This document shows positions 58,377 to 64,000 of a DNA stretch of 64,000 bases, piece after piece. The notes beneath the pieces were generated by a model, which searched no databases, was not told the DNA's origin, and saw only the letters and a list, made by a program, of their open reading frames with translations. The stretch comes from Saposhnikovia divaricata (taxonomy: Eukaryota; Streptophyta; Magnoliopsida; Apiales; Apiaceae): positions 60,013,546 to 60,077,545 of the forward strand of contig CM071600.1 in the NCBI GenBank assembly GCA_036435485.1, read 5' to 3'. Each line of letters opens with the position of its first letter. Within the stretch, counting starts at the first letter, position 1. A program made the position numbers and the translations under genes.

Positions 58377-61300
58377 TTAAGCTTTCCTGTCCTGTATGTT
58401 CTCTCTCTTTCTGTGGAGAACTTCTTCCAAGTACTTTCTGAGATCTTGCACTAGCTTCTTTTCATCAGCAGATACAGCATAATCTTCAATCTCATCAATG
58501 TACTGTTGGATTTGTTTAGAAGAGACATTCTGAACATCTTTCAGATCAAACCATGATTCAAAATCATAGGTGTAAGTTCTGAATTTCAAGATGTTGTTCT
58601 CAATCTTGAATCTTCTGCCAGGAAAAGAATTCAAGGTCACTCTTCTATTTCTGTCAAGTTTTGGATCTTCATCTCTCCTACTATCAAAAATAACTTCCAA
58701 TTCCCATGCACACAGCATTTCCAGTATGTGAGATGATCCAACAACTTTTTAGTATAGACCTTTTAGTACACTGGTCCTCAGCTTGTGAAAACTATCTGCA
58801 TAGATTTCTTCTTTGCCATCTATGATCCTGAGAGGATTTTCCAGTGCACATGGCTGATAGTTTGGAGCTTTACTGTTCATCTTGTTGACTTTCTTGCATT
58901 TTTCTTTCAACTCAGCTTCCACTACCTCAGCAGTCCGTTTACCAATATTAGCTTTTCTTCTAACAACTTCAGCAGCTAATTCAGCTTCATAGGCAGCCAT
59001 TGCTTCAGGTGTATAGGAGGGCATCCTCTCTGTCTAATCATACTTAGACAAAATTTCTTCCTCATCTATACTCACATCCTCATTCGCATCATCGATATCT
59101 CTCCAGTCACCATATTTCTCATAAAGTTCAGCATATCTTTTAGCATAGTACTTTTGGATGTGTTCCATGGCTTTCTTAGGATCATTTTTATACGTCCCCA
59201 TAAGCTCTACCATTCTTTCCAGCATGAAGTAATCAACTCTACGCCTTACTTCTTGTGATGTTTGTTTGAGAGTGTATCTGTCTATTATTGTTGACGTCTT
59301 CATCATAGTGAAATCCTTCTCAACAAACATGACTTTTGCTTTATCTTTCCAAAGAATGTATCTGGATGCATATTCCTTAGAGTCATCCAGCTCCAATTTG
59401 ACTGAAGTGATATCTCTTGTCACAGCTTCCTTCTGGATTTCGAAGCTATTTGTTTCTCTTCTTCCAATAGGCTTCTTACGAATCACCACTCCATGTTTTT
59501 TTTTCCTTGCTGCAGCCTTTGTCTTGCCCTTTCTTGGAACTGCACGCCAGGCTTTTGCTCTTTGTTTTGTCTTTTTAGACTTGGATGTCTTGACAGTTTT
59601 GCCTGTGACATCTTCTTCATTCAAGCTCTTGACAGTGTCTTTCATGACAGTGTCTTCTTTGACAGCAGCTTCTGCGACAGTAACTTCACCATTCTTGACA
59701 GCTTCCTTGTTGACAATATCTTTTTCAGCATCAAAACAGTCAATAACAAATCTTAAGATACTTCCTTCCAGTGTGTCAAGAATGTCTGTCTCTCCCTCAT
59801 CTTTAGCTTCAGCATCTTTCTTATCATCCTTGGGTGCTTCTTCCTTTGTTTCCTCCTGAGTCTGACTTCCAATAATCTCAGCAGTTTCTTGACCACTTCC
59901 AGTTGTACCAGATCCCCCAGTTCCATCAAGATCATCATCATTATCAAGGGTGTCATCATATGTGCAGCTTCCACCACTTTCACTTCTTCTGACATTAGCT
60001 TCAGAAATCAATTTCTTCATTTGAGAGCTAAGACTTTCATCTCTCTTTTCCAGCAGTTTATGAATATCTTTGACAGCCTTGACTTTGTCTATGTTTATCT
60101 TAGATTTGAGGATTTATTTCAGCACTCCCATAATTGTGTTAGAATGCAATCTGGGTTCTTCACTTAGGATCATAAATCCAATCCTTTTAGCTCATGTGCT
60201 TGTGGTTGTTCTGTAGCAAATACAGTACCATAGGGTTCTTCAATCACTTCTGGTAGCTTTTCTTCAACAAGACCTTTAATTTGTGCTAGCAGATCGTTAT
60301 GAAGATTATAGAATTGGCTTTCACTTTCGTTCCCATGGCATTCAGCACTCTAGCTTGCAAACTTTGCAGTAGCTGCATTGTAATGAATATAGAGATGCCA
60401 GTTTTCAGATAAACATCAACTGCCCATATTTTCTCCAGATTCACCTTCACAGAGATACTTGTTATTTTGTCCTTCAGTATTGGTGACAATTTTGTATATA
60501 CTCCTCCTGCCTCTTTTATGGCACTATTCACCAATGCACTGAATTCTTCATCTTTGTTCTGCAAAGTACTCTCCATGTAGCTAACCATCATTGTTTCTGC
60601 CTTTGCTGGACTATATCCACTTTCATCAGACCAAATATATCCTGTTGTAGGATTTACCTTTTCAGGCATTTTGTCTTTGCCTTTGCCGAGTCTGTTGGAC
60701 TCTTCTATTTCTCTCCAATGTTTCTGCAGTGGAGTTTCCATGACTTCAGGAACTGGTTCATTGATTTTCAGAGGAGGCAATGTTGATGTTTGAGCCCTTT
60801 GTAATTGCTCCAATATTTCTTTAGTCACCAACATTGGCTCACCATCTACTTCAACAGATTCACCAATTCCACTAGCTCTCAACTCTTCACCAAAGATTCT
60901 ATCTTCATTTGCATTTTGCTCCCCCTTACTTCCATCTCCATCTTCTTCCATTTGCTCCCCCTCTCTACTAGACCCCCCTTGCTTGTTGCTCCACCTTGTG
61001 TCTCCTTCTCTACTGGACTTACAGTATTCTGATTTTGCACTTTATTCTGATCTACCACTGTCTCCCCCTTAGTTAAGTTGGCAGCACTAAGGGCAGCAGA
61101 AAACGATAACAGAGTTTGTTGAATCTCAGCAAAACCAGTAGCTACCATGGTGGACATAGCATCAAGTTTAGCTTCCATGGATGCACATCTACCCTCAAGG
61201 GATTTCAACCTTGATTCAGCTTGTTTAGAAGGACCATCAGACCTTAACCTTTTTGATGAGAAAGGAAAAGACTGAGGCAAGGAGGCTATGGGGTGTCTCA

Positions 61301-63371
61301 CACTCTCATTATTTTTTTGAGTGATCTCATCACTCCTCACAGAATGACTCTCAAGGCCTAGTGCCTTTTTGTGTGGGGTTCCCTCAAATTCACTCTGGAC
61401 GTGCTTAAGTCCCTCTCCTTTTGCCAGCTCATTTGGCTACCTCTCATTTTTATGCTCACCTCTCTTTTCTTTTATCTCTCATTTCCTTTGCACTCCCTCA
61501 CTCATCCTAGATGCATGGGTATGAGCAGTACTTACATGCATTGAAAGAGAAGGTTTAGATTTTACCTTTTTGAAAGTAGAGATTGGCACATGATCATTAT
61601 CAGAAGCATCTTCAACAATTACTTAATCTTGATCAAACTGTGAAGAGGTGACAACATCTTTTCCCAAAATGTTACTGTCCACAGGTGGGTTGACAGCAAC
61701 TTTTGCGGTGTCTTTGATAGTAGCTGAGGCTGTGACAGCAACTTCCTGAAGGTCAATTGCTTTTTGGAGGTCGGCCAAGATGTTGGTTGTTTTATTTTCT
61801 GGCAGATTACCATCTTGATCTAGCTCAGTGTTTGAGGGAGTGGTATCCATTTCACTTTGAGAAATGGGTTCTTGTGGACCACTAGATGGGGGCTCATCCA
61901 TGACTTAAGATGAATGATCAAAACCTGAAGGGTTGGGACTGTCCCCCTCTCTAGGTTGTTGAGAAGAAACAATTGACGGATTAGAGAATAAGGAAGGTGA
62001 TGGTATAGAAGAGATTTCTGGCTGTTCCACAGAGATAACTTGTGGAACATCAAGAGTAGAAGTTTCATGACCCTCACTGTGCCCTAACTCCGTGTGCATT
62101 TCTGCAAGTGTAGGCTCCTCATGAGTGAGTACATGAGGTTGTGCAGACTCTTTACAGGATGCCTTGGGAGATAGGCCAGTTTCAATAGATACTTCTTGTT
62201 GAGGAGAAGCACCTAGGGATGTGTTTGATTCCTTTTTATCCTCCACAGCCTTTTGTGAGACTGAGGGGTGGCTGATAGTGGTTTTGTCCCTTTTAGCTCT
62301 CTTCTTCTTAGACTCAAGAGGAACCACTGTGGGTTAACTTTTACTAACATCCTTATTTGTTGTATCAGGTGCAGTTTCTCCCTCAAAATTCTCAGAACTA
62401 CCACAAACTCCAGTTTCTAAGGGTCTTTTCTTGGATTCTTGCAAGGCTATTTTTGTGGCTTTTGTTTGTCCGGAAGGTCTGATTGGAACGAATGGTGTAG
62501 AATGTGGTTTAACTGAATTTGGGTCTAATTCATCTTCATTCTCAAGGGAGAAATTAACATACCCGGAATGTAGTTCAAAATCAAGATTAGGCTCTTGATC
62601 AGCCATGTGCTTGGTGAAACAGAGTGGAATATGTGCATTCAAATTTTATGAATTGAGTGATGTGTGTGTATTTCTTTTCAAAACATTACACTCCATAGTT
62701 AGAGATGCATTATCATCAATACCACATAATGAATTTAAACACATTGTAAGAAAGCGAGGATAGACATGTACCTTCCTGCTCAGAGCTGACTTGAGTTGAC
62801 TTATAAGCAGCTTTCCAACATCCACTTTGTAACCATGGACTAGAGAGTGAGTGAGCTTCTTGATGTAAGAAGGAATTCCATTCCAGCCAGTGGTTTTGGT
62901 TGAGAAAACCTTCACCATGACATCAAAAATCATGCTCCATTCTTTTCTCAAATGCTTTCTGTCCATTTCACCAGTTGAGTACCAATTTGATGTACCATCT
63001 TCAAGGACAGGACCAGAATACCCAATTTTCAAGAAAAACTTATTTAGGGTTTCATCACTTGTAAGTTCCTTGTATGATTCTTTAGCTTGCAGTCCAGTTC
63101 CCAAAGCTTCGTTGATACCTTTTATTGTGAGGATGCAGGTAACCCCTTTGATTTTGCAGTTTATGGTGTCGTTACCTTCACATCCTGGAACAAAGGCAGA
63201 TTTCAAGAATTCTTCAAGTCTTTCTAGGTCCAAAGATGGAGTAGAGGTTATAGCATGACCTAGATAGGACTTGTTTAAGAAGGATACGAGTCCTTTGAAA
63301 CCTTCACCAGCATCTCCAGCAGTGAGAATACCAGCAAAGTTTGTTTGAGAAGAGGATTGTTTGGGTGCCAT
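58377..63371 (-). pseudogene. SIRE element 2 extra ORF (ORF3), broken
   Basis: An ancestral frame of about 1,650 codons. The first 241 residues are open (63371-62646): STPSLDLERLEEFLKSAF near 43, HLRKEWSMIFDVMVKVFS near 140, HGYKVDVGKLLISQL near 179 and VYPRFLTMCLNSL near 202, laid out like element 1's extra ORF. A Ser/Thr/Pro-rich middle follows, then SRLKSLEGRCASMEAKLDAM (coiled coil), an acidic/Lys-rich part (KRAKRDKTTI, SKSKKTKQRAKAWRAVPRKG) and a helical C-terminus ending QDLRKYLEEVLHRKRENIQD at 58377. In-frame stops occur at 62646, 62334, 61905, 61623, 59034 and 58749, with frameshifts near 60930 and 60150. No enzyme motif was recognised. Confidence 0.72.
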
Positions 63372-64000
63372 TTTTGCTTTTAGTTTTAGGAGAGGGAGAT
63401 TTTTACTTTTGAGAGAGAGAGGTTATGTTGAGTGTTGTGTGTTTTTGTGTTTGACAGTTGCTTACATGAAAATAGCAAATGTTTTACTGAAGAAGGGAAA
63501 GTAGCAATGTCTTAGCCCATTAATCAGTCACGTGGTGTTGTGGGTAGTTACTTTTTAGTGGCTGTAAATCGTGGAGGTAAAATCCCAATTAAATCGGTCC
63601 ACTAATCTTGACAGTAACCTGTGCGCTGTAACAAATTCATTAGTAATTTGGGAGGATGACAACAAGTTTTGCTTGACAGTAACATCGGCGTAAGAACATG
63701 CTGTCACCACTAAGCAATTTATACAATTTGCTTTAAATTTCATGACAGAAACTTTTTCCGTTGCTGATAAGGAACTTGCTGTCAAGGCACATCGTGAAAG
63801 CATCTTCACTTATTGATAGGAACTTGTGCGGAAATAAATTGTATAATGAATTTTAATCAACTTCGCCCATTGCTTAAGAGTAAAATTACCAATTAGCATT
63901 TTAATCGATTTAAGCACATATTTGTTAAGCAAGCACACATCCACATACATCCACGCACACAAACATACATGCATACAACAATAGTTAACTAAATGAGAAG
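63372..64000 (-). other. SIRE element 2 spacer upstream of ORF3
   Basis: Non-coding. 63605-63800 holds six or more CTTGACAGTAAC, ATGCTGTCACC or CTTGCTGTCAAGG words, the same family as in this element's LTR. GAGAGAGAGAG and TTTAGTTTTAGGAGAGGGAG just before the ORF3 ATG look like an mRNA leader. The right edge has ACATACATCCAC-type short repeats. Confidence 0.6.

Larger units (their letters stand above)
58186..64000 (-). mobile_element. SIRE-type Ty1/copia element 2, 3' part
   Basis: The minus-strand order is spacer, long extra ORF, short 3' UTR, polypurine tract and LTR. Its pol must lie beyond the right edge of the window. The extra ORF is only distantly similar to that of element 1, so the two belong to different families. 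Confidence 0.75.

Noticed and set aside
59266..59859. 197-codon plus-strand ORF opposite SIRE 2 ORF3
   Set aside because: A shadow of the Lys/Glu-rich minus-strand frame; Ser/Leu/Phe-rich composition is what its complement gives.

Overview
The window is nuclear DNA from a flowering plant, almost certainly a eudicot. The evidence is GT-AG introns, a plant NF-YA gene with a miR169 site, a plant ataxin-2 (CID-type) gene, and LTR retrotransposons of the plant Tat, Athila and SIRE lineages. A SINE resembling the asterid TS/Au type hints at an asterid, but only weakly. I see no bacterial, organellar or CRISPR features.

Layout. 1-7372 (+): the 3' part of a Tat/Retand-type Ty3/gypsy element. It has a broken pol (RT, two RNase H domains, integrase), an intact three-exon antisense gene (3390-5306, minus) with its own TATA box, a 78-bp tandem array, a polypurine tract and the 3' LTR. 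7373-8985: intergenic, with a 31-bp minisatellite. 8986-11318 (-): an NF-YA transcription factor gene in five coding exons, with a miR169 site in its 3' UTR. About 14664-27300 (-): a CID3/CID4-like ataxin-2 gene (LSm, LsmAD and PAM2) of at least 13 coding exons. Its 4.5-kb intron 9 holds a Stowaway MITE and two partial LTR elements. Its intron 11 starts with a GC donor that has been copied by a local tandem duplication. 27488-28559: a LINE-like retroposon carrying a nested SINE, each with a perfect target-site duplication. 28560-32860: AT-rich intergenic DNA with a long (TA)n tract, a cluster of ACGT motifs and a two-exon IQM gene fragment.

32861-64000 is a nest of retrotransposons, all reading on the minus strand. 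SIRE element 1 (Ty1/copia) runs from 57571 down to about 32861 and is interrupted by a complete Athila element (45445-57345; TSD TTCGA) inserted in its 5' LTR. To the right lies the 3' half of a second, different SIRE element (57572-64000). All these elements carry stops or frameshifts in coding regions. Both SIRE elements and the Athila element have a long extra ORF after pol, and a related globular segment is recognisable in all three. The Tat element instead carries its extra gene antisense.

The two host genes are probably active. The NF-YA model splices in frame to 334 residues and the CID4 model to 590 residues plus an unresolved last codon or exon. The rest is mobile DNA and its decay.
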